From the IMG/VR virus record IMGVR_UViG_3300044971_002269, positions 1-25,143 of that record: 25,143 nt of DNA; one strand, given 5' to 3'. This DNA is from a virus. The notes under the pieces were generated by a model, which was not told where the DNA came from, did no database searches, and saw only the letters and a list, made by a program, of their open reading frames with translations. The position numbers were made by a program, and so were the translations under genes. Below are positions 5,915 to 12,218 of this stretch, piece after piece (position 1 is the first letter of the stretch; every line of letters starts with the position of its first letter).

Positions 5915-6871
5915 TCATGCCACGGCATCAGCCACCGCCTCCGGCTCAATCTGCTGGTGCCGCATAGTCACGAAAGCCGTGAGCTGCAGGGCCGCTTCCG
6001 GCGTCAACTGGCCTTCCGAGACCAGCACATCTATCCGGTCGGCGATCTTTCCCAGCGTCCGCACGGACGTTGCCTGTGCGATGTGATTGGCAATCTTGAT
6101 TCCGAGCGGCTCCTCGACAGGCATGCCGCCCCCTGTACCGCCGGTAGCGTCAGCGGTTCTTGCAGGCTCCGGCGCCGGAGCCACAGGGGACGGGAGCCCG
6201 TCGGAGAGCCAATCGGCGAGCTGCTGGCCAAAGTCTTCGCCGGGCCGGTCGATCAGCTTGTCTTGGAACTTGCCCGTGCGGTCCTTGATCACGTTGGCGA
6301 TGTGCTCGGTCGAGATCTCAACGAGGAGATCAAACTCGTACTCAACGCCCTTGCCCTGCTCGGGGGCGAGGCCGACACGCTGGGGCGTCTTCTTGCCGTT
6401 GTTGTCCACGGTCGTCCACTCGGTCTTCGACCGCATCGTTGCGATCACGTGGCCCGGGTAGTTGAGGATGGCCTGCACCAGGCGGCGCTGGTGCGGCGTG
6501 CCCTCGCTCCACGCGCTCCACGTGTTTCCCCTGTACTTCGCTTTCGCCAGCTTCTCGACCTCCTCGAGCAGCGTTTGCCAGCCGTGCGAGAGACTGTCGA
6601 TCACCAGGACCTTGTAGCCGGCCTTGGCGGCCTCTTTGATCGCGGCCACGTAGCCGTCGATGGTCTGGTCCTCAAGCTCCAGCACGTCGAACGAAAAGCG
6701 GTCGGCGTACTTGCTGGCCGAGCCACGCTCGGTGTCGATGACTGCAATCGGGCTGCCACCGGCCAGGCCCGTTGCCACGCGGAGGCTCGTAAACGTTTTC
6801 CCGGCCCCGCTGGGGCCGAAGATCGCCGCGTGAAGGTTTGCTGCTGCCTTTGTCGCTTTCTTGAATCCCAT
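5915..6871 (-). CDS. RecA-like AAA ATPase, phage recombination (Sak/AAA_24 type)
   Basis: This is a 318-residue P-loop ATPase: Walker A GPSGAGKT (residues 19-26), Walker B KVLVIDS (87-93), and a sensor-like region HVIATMRSKTEW (about 143-154). Length and order match the phage nucleotide-binding/Sak-type single-strand annealing or RecA-like ATPases that pair with DUF669-like SSB genes. Residues 215-260 are a Pro/Ala/Gly linker to a C-terminal helical segment. ATG at 6871 is chosen because AAAGGA precedes it at 8 bases and the strong homology begins there. A start at 7051 would overlap the upstream gene. It probably catalyses strand annealing or exchange for phage DNA replication. Confidence 0.88.
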   Translation of the reverse strand: MGFKKATKAAANLHAAIFGPSGAGKTFTSLRVATGLAGGSPIAVIDTERGSASKYADRFSFDVLELEDQTIDGYVAAIKEAAKAGYKVLVIDSLSHGWQTLLEEVEKLAKAKYRGNTWSAWSEGTPHQRRLVQAILNYPGHVIATMRSKTEWTTVDNNGKKTPQRVGLAPEQGKGVEYEFDLLVEISTEHIANVIKDRTGKFQDKLIDRPGEDFGQQLADWLSDGLPSPVAPAPEPARTADATGGTGGGMPVEEPLGIKIANHIAQATSVRTLGKIADRIDVLVSEGQLTPEAALQLTAFVTMRHQQIEPEAVADAVA

Positions 6872-7020
6872 CTCTGCGTCCTTTGCTACTGGTGCTACTG
6901 ATGTGAAAAGCCCGTTTCGCGTCGTGCTGGCGGGCGGATGAATGCGTCCCTGCTGCTGCCGTCTCCGACGGCTCTCCTTCCGGCCTGCGGTTCCACCGCC
7001 GGCCGGTCCTGTTTGGTCGG

Positions 7021-7272
7021 TCAGAACGGGAGCAAGTTCCCGATCGGCCACGGCCGCGGGTCGACCTCGACGATGTCGTCGGCGGTCTCCACCAGGAGCA
7101 GGCCGTTGTGGTGGTCAGTCACGCGGCCGTCGTCGTATGAGCTGTCGCTCCAGCCGTGCAGCCGGAACGAAACGTGGTCGCCGATGGCGTGGCAGTCGAG
7201 GGCTCGGCTGGTGGGTGTCTGCTCGTGCAGGCCGCAGGCTGCGGCGACGTATTCGGCGTGATGTGCATCCAT
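7021..7272 (-). CDS. Hypothetical small phage protein
   Basis: This is an 83-residue acidic protein with many His and Asp residues (MDAHHAEY, SYDDGRVTDHHNGLLLVETADDIVEVD). It is not recognised. The middle (HVSFRLHGWSDSSYDDGRVTDHHNGLLLVET) could be a small beta barrel. ATG at 7272 is preceded by AAGGAG at 8 bases, a strong ribosome site. It is the first gene of the early operon after the repeat-bearing region at 7348-7369. A 149-base gap without a visible gene separates it from the ATPase. Confidence 0.65.
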   Translation of the reverse strand: MDAHHAEYVAAACGLHEQTPTSRALDCHAIGDHVSFRLHGWSDSSYDDGRVTDHHNGLLLVETADDIVEVDPRPWPIGNLLPF

Positions 7273-7347
7273 CGTGGGGGCTCCTTTTGGGGTGTGTGCG
7301 ACCAGTGAACAAACGAACAGTCATCGAGTCAAGGGGCTGGTTTGTGT

Positions 7348-7369
7348 CCCGTTATCGGGACAAGTTGTC
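7348..7369. repeat. 22-bp repeat, copy A, with internal dyad
   Basis: This copy contains CCCGTTATCGGGAC followed by AAGTTGTC. It matches copy B (7593-7614) at 19 of 22 positions. With flanking bases it forms a perfect GTCCCG-ttat-CGGGAC dyad. It overlaps the stop codon of the gene at 7352-7600 and lies about 80 bases upstream of the next gene's start. A regulator binding site is the simplest reading. Confidence 0.5.
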
Positions 7370-7600
7370 TAGAAGAAAACTAGCGGGAAAAGATGCCAGC
7401 AGCTCGAGCAGGTCGTGAACCGCCCTGGCCGCCGGAGAGTTGGTGCCGAGATCCTGTCCGATTCGGATCAGCACGAGCGATTGAAACAGGCGGTCGAGTT
7501 TGATCTTCACAGTGCCATCCTTGGCTTTGATCACGTCGGCCGGCTTCGCAAACCGGCTCGCCCGCTGGCATTCATTGCCGGCGAGGATTACACCCGTCAT
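7352..7600 (-). CDS. Hypothetical small protein
   Basis: This frame encodes 82 residues with GC-rich third positions throughout, which supports coding. It is not recognised. It contains KPADVIKAKDGTVKIKLDRL and a helical end (AARAVHDLLELLASF). The start is uncertain. ATG at 7600 has no ribosome site and falls inside a 22-bp repeat and a promoter-like element. GTG at 7510 is preceded by AAGGA at 7 bases and would give 52 residues. Both its ends lie inside copies of the 22-bp repeat, which is unusual. It follows the excisionase-like gene and could be part of the lysis-lysogeny control region. Confidence 0.5.
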   Translation of the reverse strand: MTGVILAGNECQRASRFAKPADVIKAKDGTVKIKLDRLFQSLVLIRIGQDLGTNSPAARAVHDLLELLASFPASFLLDNLSR

Positions 7601-7616
7601 CGGGACTAATTGTCAA
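7587..7616 (-). promoter_or_regulatory. Promoter-like element with repeat in its spacer
   Basis: On the minus strand TTGACA (7611-7616) and TGTAAT (7587-7592) are separated by 18 bases. The spacer consists almost entirely of the 22-bp repeat with its CCCG-tcat-CGGG dyad, so a bound protein would block or remodel the promoter. Transcription would run left toward the early genes and begin near 7580, downstream of the ATG at 7600. Confidence 0.5.
7593..7614. repeat. 22-bp repeat, copy B
   Basis: This copy contains CCCGTCATCGGGAC followed by TAATTGTC. It is 19/22 identical and in the same orientation as copy A at 7348-7369. It forms the spacer of a -35/-10 pair on the minus strand. Confidence 0.5.
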
Positions 7617-7666
7617 GAGGGATTAGGAAAAATCCAAAACATCGAAAACAGGCCGCGAAACAGGGC

Positions 7667-7897
7667 TCAGTCGGCCTGGAACCCTTGCGACCGTTTTTTC
7701 TTTCGGCCGCCGTCAGTGCGGCCTGCCAGCTTTTTGACGTCCTCAATGTCGAACCACCAAACGCCGGCGTGCTCTTCCGTACGCACTCGGCCTTCTCTGG
7801 CCAGCCGACGCATGTAGGACATCGTGCAGTCGTAGACTTCTGCCGCCTCGCTGCAGCTCACGATCTCGCGGCCATTCTCGTTCTTCACGGCGATCAT
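7667..7897 (-). CDS. Excisionase-like / MerR-type helix-turn-helix protein
   Basis: This is a 76-residue protein with a winged-helix of the excisionase/HTH_17 type: SCSEAAEVYDCTMSYMRRLAREGRVRTEEHAGVWWFDIEDV, followed by a very basic tail (GRTDGGRKKKRS). Size, basic tail and position divergent from the integrase suit a recombination directionality factor, which bends attachment-site DNA to favour excision. It could also act as a repressor. ATG at 7897 lies within about 30 bases of the dyad at 7912-7930, so it may control its own transcription. Confidence 0.7.
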   Translation of the reverse strand: MIAVKNENGREIVSCSEAAEVYDCTMSYMRRLAREGRVRTEEHAGVWWFDIEDVKKLAGRTDGGRKKKRSQGFQAD

Positions 7898-7904
7898 CCC
7901 TGCA

Positions 7905-7932
7905 ATCGTACGACCCGGCGTAAACGGGTCAA
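7905..7932 (-). promoter_or_regulatory. Possible promoter and operator of the excisionase-like gene
   Basis: On the minus strand TTGACC (7927-7932) and TACGAT (7905-7910) are 16 bases apart. The perfect dyad GACCCG-N7-CGGGTC (7912-7930) lies between them. Transcription would begin almost at the ATG (7897), giving a nearly leaderless message. The boxes are imperfect, so this is a moderate prediction. Confidence 0.4.
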
Positions 7933-7945
7933 ACGGACCAATTTC

Positions 7946-7985
7946 TTTACCCTGCCACCGACCCGGCCTTACGATCGGGTTGGTG
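7946..7985 (+). promoter_or_regulatory. Possible integrase promoter with long dyad operator
   Basis: TTTACC (7946-7951) and TACGAT (7970-7975) are 18 bases apart on the plus strand. The dyad CACCGACCCG (7956-7965) / CGGGTTGGTG (7976-7985) matches at 9 of 10 positions with a 10-base centre and covers the -10 box. The half-site ACCCG is shared with the dyad at 7912-7930. No T-run follows, so a terminator is unlikely. Confidence 0.4.
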
Positions 7986-8022
7986 TTTCAATGTTCGAGT
8001 GGAGGCGGCGGGAGTCTTGCAG

Positions 8023-8043
8023 CCGTACATGTACGGCCGTACA
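8023..8043. repeat. Three adjacent alternating copies of CCGTACA
   Basis: CCGTACA, its reverse complement TGTACGG and CCGTACA again lie end to end with no spacer, forming two overlapping perfect 14-bp palindromes. The block lies 30 bases before the integrase ATG. It could be a set of integrase or excisionase arm-type sites, an operator, or part of the attachment site. Confidence 0.6.
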
Positions 8044-8073
8044 CTACCGCTAAAACATGAAAAAGGGCGAGAG

Positions 8074-8988
8074 ATGGAACCGATTTCGATGCGGGATTTG
8101 CTGGAAAGATATGCAACTCTGAGGAACTTGGACCGGAAGACAACGCTACTCTACGGGATGCTGGCCGACAGGCTCAAGCTGTTTTTGGGGCGCGAGGCCA
8201 CAACTGCAGACCTGGACGACCTAGTCATCAGCCGATACCTGCGGTGGCGGGCCGAAACGCCGGCGTGGCGTGGGCAGATCCCCAAGCCGGCTACGGTAGC
8301 CAAGGACAAACACATGATCGCCGCTGCGTGGACGCTGGCGGCCAAGAAGAAGTGGGTGGGCGAGTTCCCCGAGCTGCCACGAATCCGGGTTCCTAAGCGC
8401 CTGCCAAACGGCCGGGCGTACACGTCAGAGGACGTCGAGAAGCTGATCGTGAGGGCCAGATGCCGGCGGGGACACACTGGCGGCGTTCCGTCAGCCTGGT
8501 GGTGGAGCACTTTGGTCTATGCGGCGTACTGCAGCGGGGAAAGATTCACGGCCCTGACGTCCATGACTTGGGGACACGTAGACCTCGACCGCTGCAAGCT
8601 GTTTTTCGTCGGCGAGTCGAGGAAGGGTAAGACGAGAGACCTCGAGCGAGACATCGCCCCCGAACTGGCCAAGCTGTTGGCAGCATACAAGGGCCAACCG
8701 GATGATCTGGTCTGGCCGTGGGATCGGAAGAGCCGCAGCCAGTGGACGAGCCTCAAGCTGCTCTGCCGGCTCGCTGGCGTGCGTTATAGGGGCTTCCACG
8801 GGTTCCGTCGGACGGCAGCCTCATACGCCGCGCTGGCCGGCGGAAGGGCCGCAGCAACGCGGATGCTGGATCACGCTGATCCCAAGATGCAGGAGGTGTA
8901 TGTCGATCCAGTCATCTGCCCAGAAGAGCGAGCCGTCCTGCCCACGCTTCACCTGGACGGGCCGCCGCCCGACCGCCCAGCCGCATAG
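8074..8988 (+). CDS. int: Tyrosine recombinase (phage integrase)
   Basis: This is a 304-residue tyrosine recombinase with the full catalytic set: R157 (SGERFTALTSMTW), the beta-hairpin lysine near K184-K186 (ESRKGKTRD), H242-x-x-R245 (FHGFRR), H267 (LDHADP) and nucleophile Y276 (EVYVDP). Residues 5-110 are a helical core-binding SAM-like domain. Start is ATG at 8074 with AAAGGGCGAG upstream. A longer frame from 7999 would translate the palindrome block and is rejected. It has no large arm-binding N-terminal domain. It is the only plus-strand gene, and its end overlaps the end of the convergent kinase gene by 40 bases. It should integrate the phage into a host attachment site, which is not identified here. 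Confidence 0.93.
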   Translation: MEPISMRDLLERYATLRNLDRKTTLLYGMLADRLKLFLGREATTADLDDLVISRYLRWRAETPAWRGQIPKPATVAKDKHMIAAAWTLAAKKKWVGEFPELPRIRVPKRLPNGRAYTSEDVEKLIVRARCRRGHTGGVPSAWWWSTLVYAAYCSGERFTALTSMTWGHVDLDRCKLFFVGESRKGKTRDLERDIAPELAKLLAAYKGQPDDLVWPWDRKSRSQWTSLKLLCRLAGVRYRGFHGFRRTAASYAALAGGRAAATRMLDHADPKMQEVYVDPVICPEERAVLPTLHLDGPPPDRPAA

Positions 8989-9668
8989 GCCTTCACGCTC
9001 CACGCGAGCTGGTCGAGCGTCCCGCTGTTGTCGATGACCAGGTCGCAGTCGTCAGCCGTCAGAGACTTGTCCGACACGTGCCCGCCTGGGCACGTGTTGG
9101 GCCGGTCGATCCACCACACCTCGCCGCCGAGCTCGTCGCGGATGAAGTGGGCCTCGTTGGCGAACCGGACGTCGCAGATGGCGATGGTGCGGAACCCCAG
9201 CCTGGCGGCCTCGTCGATCCGCTGGCGGGCTCGCCAGACCCACAGGTCATCGCGGACGAGCTCACGGCCCCACTCGGTGCCAAGCGTCCGCAGCAGGTCG
9301 CGTGGGCTCTTGCCGACGGCCGCCGGCAGCTCCTTCGTGGCGCGCTCTCGGAGCCGCTCCTCTGGCACGCCCAGCATGACGGCCAGCCCAGCGTAGAGCG
9401 GATCGGCAAACCCTAGCACAGTGCCGCCGAGGGCCGCGGCCGCCGCGTTCTTGCCGCTGCCAGCGTGGCCGGCGAAGCCGATGACCATCGGCCGGGCCGG
9501 GCTCCTCAGTTGTTCAATCTCTTGAATCATCGCTTCGCGCTCCCAGAGTAGCCGTCGCACGTCGGCCGCGAGCGATCCCGCGGAGCCTGCGTCCCAACAT
9601 GCCATGTATCTGTTTGCACGTAAACGGGCGGCGTCGATGTATTCCTCTGGCAGACGCGGCCGGCTCAT
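8949..9668 (-). CDS. Deoxynucleoside monophosphate kinase-like protein
   Basis: This is a 239-residue protein. From residue 60 it reads as a phage dNMP kinase: P-loop FAGHAGSGKN (about 65-74), FADPLYAGLAVMLGVPEE, LLRTLGTEWGRELVRDDLW, and DVRFANEAHFIRDELGGEVWWIDRP. These match the T4 gp1-like family, which phosphorylates dNMPs for phage DNA synthesis. Residues 1-58 are a helical extension (EEYIDAARLRANRY, LWEREAMIQEIEQL) not usual in the family. ATG at 9668 overlaps the phosphoesterase stop as ATGA. The 3' end overlaps the integrase tail-to-tail by 40 bases. Confidence 0.82.
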   Translation of the reverse strand: MSRPRLPEEYIDAARLRANRYMACWDAGSAGSLAADVRRLLWEREAMIQEIEQLRSPARPMVIGFAGHAGSGKNAAAAALGGTVLGFADPLYAGLAVMLGVPEERLRERATKELPAAVGKSPRDLLRTLGTEWGRELVRDDLWVWRARQRIDEAARLGFRTIAICDVRFANEAHFIRDELGGEVWWIDRPNTCPGGHVSDKSLTADDCDLVIDNSGTLDQLAWSVKAYAAGRSGGGPSR

Positions 9669-10693
9669 GACGTCCTCACCTTGCCGGCCGCAATGCGGAA
9701 GTTTTCGACGTTGAACTCGCCAGCCTCGTTGACCTGGACGACGGCAGCCCCGTGGTTCCACTTGTTGAGCGGCGCGTATGCCGGCCGGAGATCGCACAGG
9801 CAGCCTGTGGAGAAGCACACCGTCTCGGCACCCATCATGTCTGGCTCACTGTGGATCGACGTTCTGTGGCCGTGGCCCTCAAGCACCGTGTGATGTAGCC
9901 GCATGTACGCCCCCCTCGCCTGATTGACGGGCGAGCTGATGCCGTTGCCCTTCTCGTGCCCGTGGAGAATCGGGAGGCCGCCGGCCATCACGATCCGCTT
10001 GTCGGCCACCAGCTCTATGCCGAGCTCTTTGAGGGCCAGCCAGTTGTCCAGGCCCATGATGGGCGACGTCGAGAGCTCGGGGGCGTGCTGCCAGAGCCAC
10101 TTCTCCCACCGCTCCTCGTGGTTGCCAGCCTTCGCCACGATCTTGATGTCGGGGAACTCGCTGCGGAGCCACCGCAGGAGCTGCTGCACCTGCTCGAGCT
10201 CCGCCAGGAAGTTCCGGTGCTTCGGATTCTTCTCGTGGCGGCTGATCGAATAGAAGTCGGCAAAGTCCCCGTTCAAGAGCAACGCGTCGATCTTGTGCTC
10301 GTGCAGGTGGTCGACCGCGGCCCGGAGGGCGACGTCGTCGTGGTAGGGGCAGTGGATGTCGCTCAGGATGCCGACCTTGCCGACGGTGGCCATGTCGTAG
10401 ACCGTCCACGGCACGGCCTGAGACTTCGGCATCTCCACGCCCTGGCCAGGTGCTCGAGCTGCTCGCCTCACGCCGCGGTCTTGCCGGGCTCGTTGCTTCG
10501 CCCCCTTCTGGCCAAACATCATCCGCACGCGAGACCGTGCAGCCTCAAGGGTGATCGCCCCGTTGCTCTCCTCGACCAACTTCCTGGCAATCGACCGCGC
10601 CGGGTGGTCGGGGAACCGTTTGATTAGGTCGAGTGCCGACTCGCTGATCTCGTCAAGGCTGTCTCGGCTTCTTGTGCTTGTATTTGCTGGCAC
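9665..10693 (-). CDS. Calcineurin-like metallophosphoesterase with N-terminal helical domain
   Basis: This is a 342-residue protein. The phosphoesterase signature is complete: SDIH (residues 111-114), GDFAD (142-146), GNHE (190-193) and LEGHGHR (271-277), all metal-binding. Such enzymes in phages are thought to act as nucleases or phosphatases. Residues 10-65 form a separate helical, HTH-like region (ESALDLIKRFPDHPARSIARKLVEE). A basic linker follows (about 63-85). Start is GTG at 10693 with GGAGG upstream at 7 bases. It overlaps the 3' end of the preceding small gene by 41 bases. It is cotranslated with the kinase gene. Confidence 0.88.
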   Translation of the reverse strand: MPANTSTRSRDSLDEISESALDLIKRFPDHPARSIARKLVEESNGAITLEAARSRVRMMFGQKGAKQRARQDRGVRRAARAPGQGVEMPKSQAVPWTVYDMATVGKVGILSDIHCPYHDDVALRAAVDHLHEHKIDALLLNGDFADFYSISRHEKNPKHRNFLAELEQVQQLLRWLRSEFPDIKIVAKAGNHEERWEKWLWQHAPELSTSPIMGLDNWLALKELGIELVADKRIVMAGGLPILHGHEKGNGISSPVNQARGAYMRLHHTVLEGHGHRTSIHSEPDMMGAETVCFSTGCLCDLRPAYAPLNKWNHGAAVVQVNEAGEFNVENFRIAAGKVRTS

Positions 10694-10847
10694 GCTCCGC
10701 CCTCCGTGGTGTCTGGTCCGCCGGCTTCTTCACGTAAACATTGCCGTCGTCGTCAGGGCTCAGGCAGCCCTCCACCTGGTCGTCGTCGGGCTGGCCGTAG
10801 CCGTCAGGGCTTCCGGTCCAGAACCGCTTCGCTGGCTTCTTTGCCAT
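10653..10847 (-). CDS. Small basic hypothetical protein
   Basis: This is a 64-residue protein with acidic middle (PDDDQVEGCLSPDDDGNVYVKKPADQ) and basic ends (MAKKPAKRFW and RASKYKHKKPRQP). It is not recognised. Its end overlaps the phosphoesterase start by 41 bases in another frame. It lies 12 bases after the stop of the tail-protein gene at 10860-11177. Confidence 0.5.
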   Translation of the reverse strand: MAKKPAKRFWTGSPDGYGQPDDDQVEGCLSPDDDGNVYVKKPADQTPRRAERASKYKHKKPRQP

Positions 10848-10859
10848 CGTCGCCTCCGG

Positions 10860-11177
10860 CTAGATGGTTGCGTCAATAAACCCTGCCATCGCGGTGCGTG
10901 TCACGGTGCCAACAGTCCAGACGAGCTGCCACGCAAACGTGCCAGCACCGATAGCCGTGGTCTGCGTGTCAGTAAGGGCCACGTTGATCTTGCCCGCCGC
11001 GGCGTCGGGAATGGTGGTCGTGAACGTGGCGACAGGGGCGCCGGTGATCGTCGAGTAGACGGTGGCGACGGCCGTATAGTTGGCCAGACCGATGTCAAAG
11101 TCGAGCAGCGCCGAGAAGTCGTTTCCGACGTTCCAGCGTAGGTTCAGCGTGGCAGGCAGTTGATCGTATGACGCCAT
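10860..11177 (-). CDS. Small beta-sandwich tail protein (BppU-like N-domain type)
   Basis: This is a 105-residue, almost wholly beta-strand protein: LNLRWNVGNDFSALLDFDI at the start and LTDTQTTAIGAGTFAWQLVWT near the end. The same pattern (GDELNVGLAF..., GLTETQTSAL...YRWYFRWIDTAG) occurs in the protein at 17250-17636, so the two are probably paralogues. This layout fits the baseplate-upper-protein-like domains that link fibres to the baseplate. Its ATG overlaps the last base of the preceding fibre gene's stop. Confidence 0.6.
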   Translation of the reverse strand: MASYDQLPATLNLRWNVGNDFSALLDFDIGLANYTAVATVYSTITGAPVATFTTTIPDAAAGKINVALTDTQTTAIGAGTFAWQLVWTVGTVTRTAMAGFIDATI

Positions 11178-11818
11178 CAGTAGGTTCCCCCGTCCAGGCT
11201 CACGTTATCGATCGAGCCGCCAGTGATGTTGACGTTGTTGGCTGCCTGCGTGGCCATCGTGCCCAGTCCTAGATTCGTCCTGGCCGTGGCAACGTCCGCG
11301 ACATCCGATAGGTTTGACGCCTTGGCCATCTTGCCGCCAAGCGACGCGCTGACAGTCGTGGAAAAGCTGGCGTCGTTGCCAAGGGCCGCGGCCAGCTCCT
11401 GCAGCGTGTCAAGGGCCGCCCCGGCCCCGCCGACCAGGTTGCTAATGGCCGTGGTCACGTAAGCCGTGGTTGCAATCTGCGTGCTGTTCGTGCCCGCGGT
11501 GGCCGTGGGTGCCAAAGGAACGCCACTCAACGACGGCGAAGCCAGCGGCGCGTAAGTCGACGCGGCCGTGGCGGTCGTCAGGTAGCTTGAGAGCTGCGAG
11601 GAAACGTCGACGGCCGCCACCGCAGATGTCACGTAGGCCTTCGTGGCGTATGAGCCAGGGCCGGCAATGGCCACGACCGAAGCCGAGCCACCTGAGCCTT
11701 GGCCGATGTAGAGGATCTGGTCGACCTCGCTGTAGGCCAGCTCGGACTGGAGTAGGGAAGCCGGAGCCCCCGAGGCCCCGCCTGTCGCCCGACGCTTGAC
11801 TCTGATTGGTGTAGCCAT
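11177..11818 (-). CDS. Tail fibre protein (T4-type fibre repeats)
   Basis: This is a 213-residue protein. The N-terminal module IRVKRRATGGASGAPASLLQ then SELAYSEVDQILYIGQG is the fibre-attachment motif seen widely in phage fibres. Residues 55-130 hold YATKAYVTSAVA and TQIATTAYVTTAI, typical fibre shaft strands. The C-terminus carries AKASNLSDVADVATARTNLG and NVNITGGSIDNVSLDGGTY. ATG at 11818 follows directly on the TAA of the preceding gene. It is a trimeric shaft protein by analogy, and no receptor-binding head is obvious. Confidence 0.78.
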   Translation of the reverse strand: MATPIRVKRRATGGASGAPASLLQSELAYSEVDQILYIGQGSGGSASVVAIAGPGSYATKAYVTSAVAAVDVSSQLSSYLTTATAASTYAPLASPSLSGVPLAPTATAGTNSTQIATTAYVTTAISNLVGGAGAALDTLQELAAALGNDASFSTTVSASLGGKMAKASNLSDVADVATARTNLGLGTMATQAANNVNITGGSIDNVSLDGGTY

Positions 11819-12091
11819 TTACCAATTTCCCCCATCTACGATGTCGGTCTCTGGTGAGTTACGCCACTTTGAATTGCTGAACCGCAGCACGTCGCCAGGC
11901 TGGGCCGACGTGATCTGGACGTTGCTGAGCTGCTCGAGCGGGCCGCCGCTCGTGCCGGCCGGCCCCTGAGGACCAACGCCGCCGCTCGCCAACACAGACG
12001 AGCTTGAGCTCGTGACGGCCGCCGACACGCCGCTCGAGGTGACGGTCGCCGAGATCAGTTGGGGTGTGACTGTCGCGGATATGCTGCTCAT
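11819..12091 (-). CDS. Small collagen-like fibre protein
   Basis: This is a 90-residue protein. Residues 1-37 are Ser/Thr/Val-rich strands (ISATVTPQLISATVTSSG), then a short collagen-like turn GGVGPQGPAGTSGGP, then QPGDVLRFSNSKWRNSPETDIVDGGNW. The last part (D-V-L-R-F-x-x-x-K-W-x-N) is a common phage fibre end. The terminal DGGNW resembles DGGTY in the neighbouring fibre and DGGDY in the Ig-domain protein. ATG at 12091 lies one base after the TGA of the membrane-protein gene. Confidence 0.7.
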   Translation of the reverse strand: MSSISATVTPQLISATVTSSGVSAAVTSSSSSVLASGGVGPQGPAGTSGGPLEQLSNVQITSAQPGDVLRFSNSKWRNSPETDIVDGGNW

Positions 12092-12092
12092 A

Positions 12093-12218
12093 TCACCACT
12101 CCGCTGCTAGTGTTCGCTCGAAAGCCCATCGCATGAACGCCGCCGTAGTGCGTGCCGCCATCACGACCGCTGCGAGCGAGAACGTGACGAGAGCGGCGAG
12201 GTAGATAAAGTCACTCAT
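12093..12218 (-). CDS. 41-residue membrane protein inside the fibre cassette
   Basis: This short gene starts at ATG 12218 and overlaps the end of the LamG gene by 8 bases. The product has one strong membrane segment, residues 3-24 (DFIYLAALVTFSLAAVVMAARTT), followed by a basic amphipathic end (FMRWAFERTLAAEW). It fills the only gap in the fibre cassette exactly, and the next gene begins one base later. A holin-like or accessory lysis role is possible, but no endolysin is present in the window, so this is a guess. Confidence 0.55.
   Translation of the reverse strand: MSDFIYLAALVTFSLAAVVMAARTTAAFMRWAFERTLAAEW

Noticed and set aside
5330-6901. 523-codon plus-strand frame opposite the SSB-like and ATPase genes
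   Set aside because: It is a shadow of two well-supported minus-strand genes and contains no recognisable domain.
5915-7051. 378-residue version of the ATPase starting at 7051
   Set aside because: The extra 60 residues overlap the upstream gene, are low-complexity and lack a ribosome site. ATG at 6871 has AAAGGA and begins the conserved domain.
7348-7369. Hairpin as a transcription terminator
   Set aside because: A dyad exists, but neither strand has a T-run after it, and the conserved part extends to one side only. A binding site is a better fit.
7956-7985. Long dyad as a bidirectional terminator
   Set aside because: It lies between two divergent genes, where no terminator is needed, and there is no T-run.
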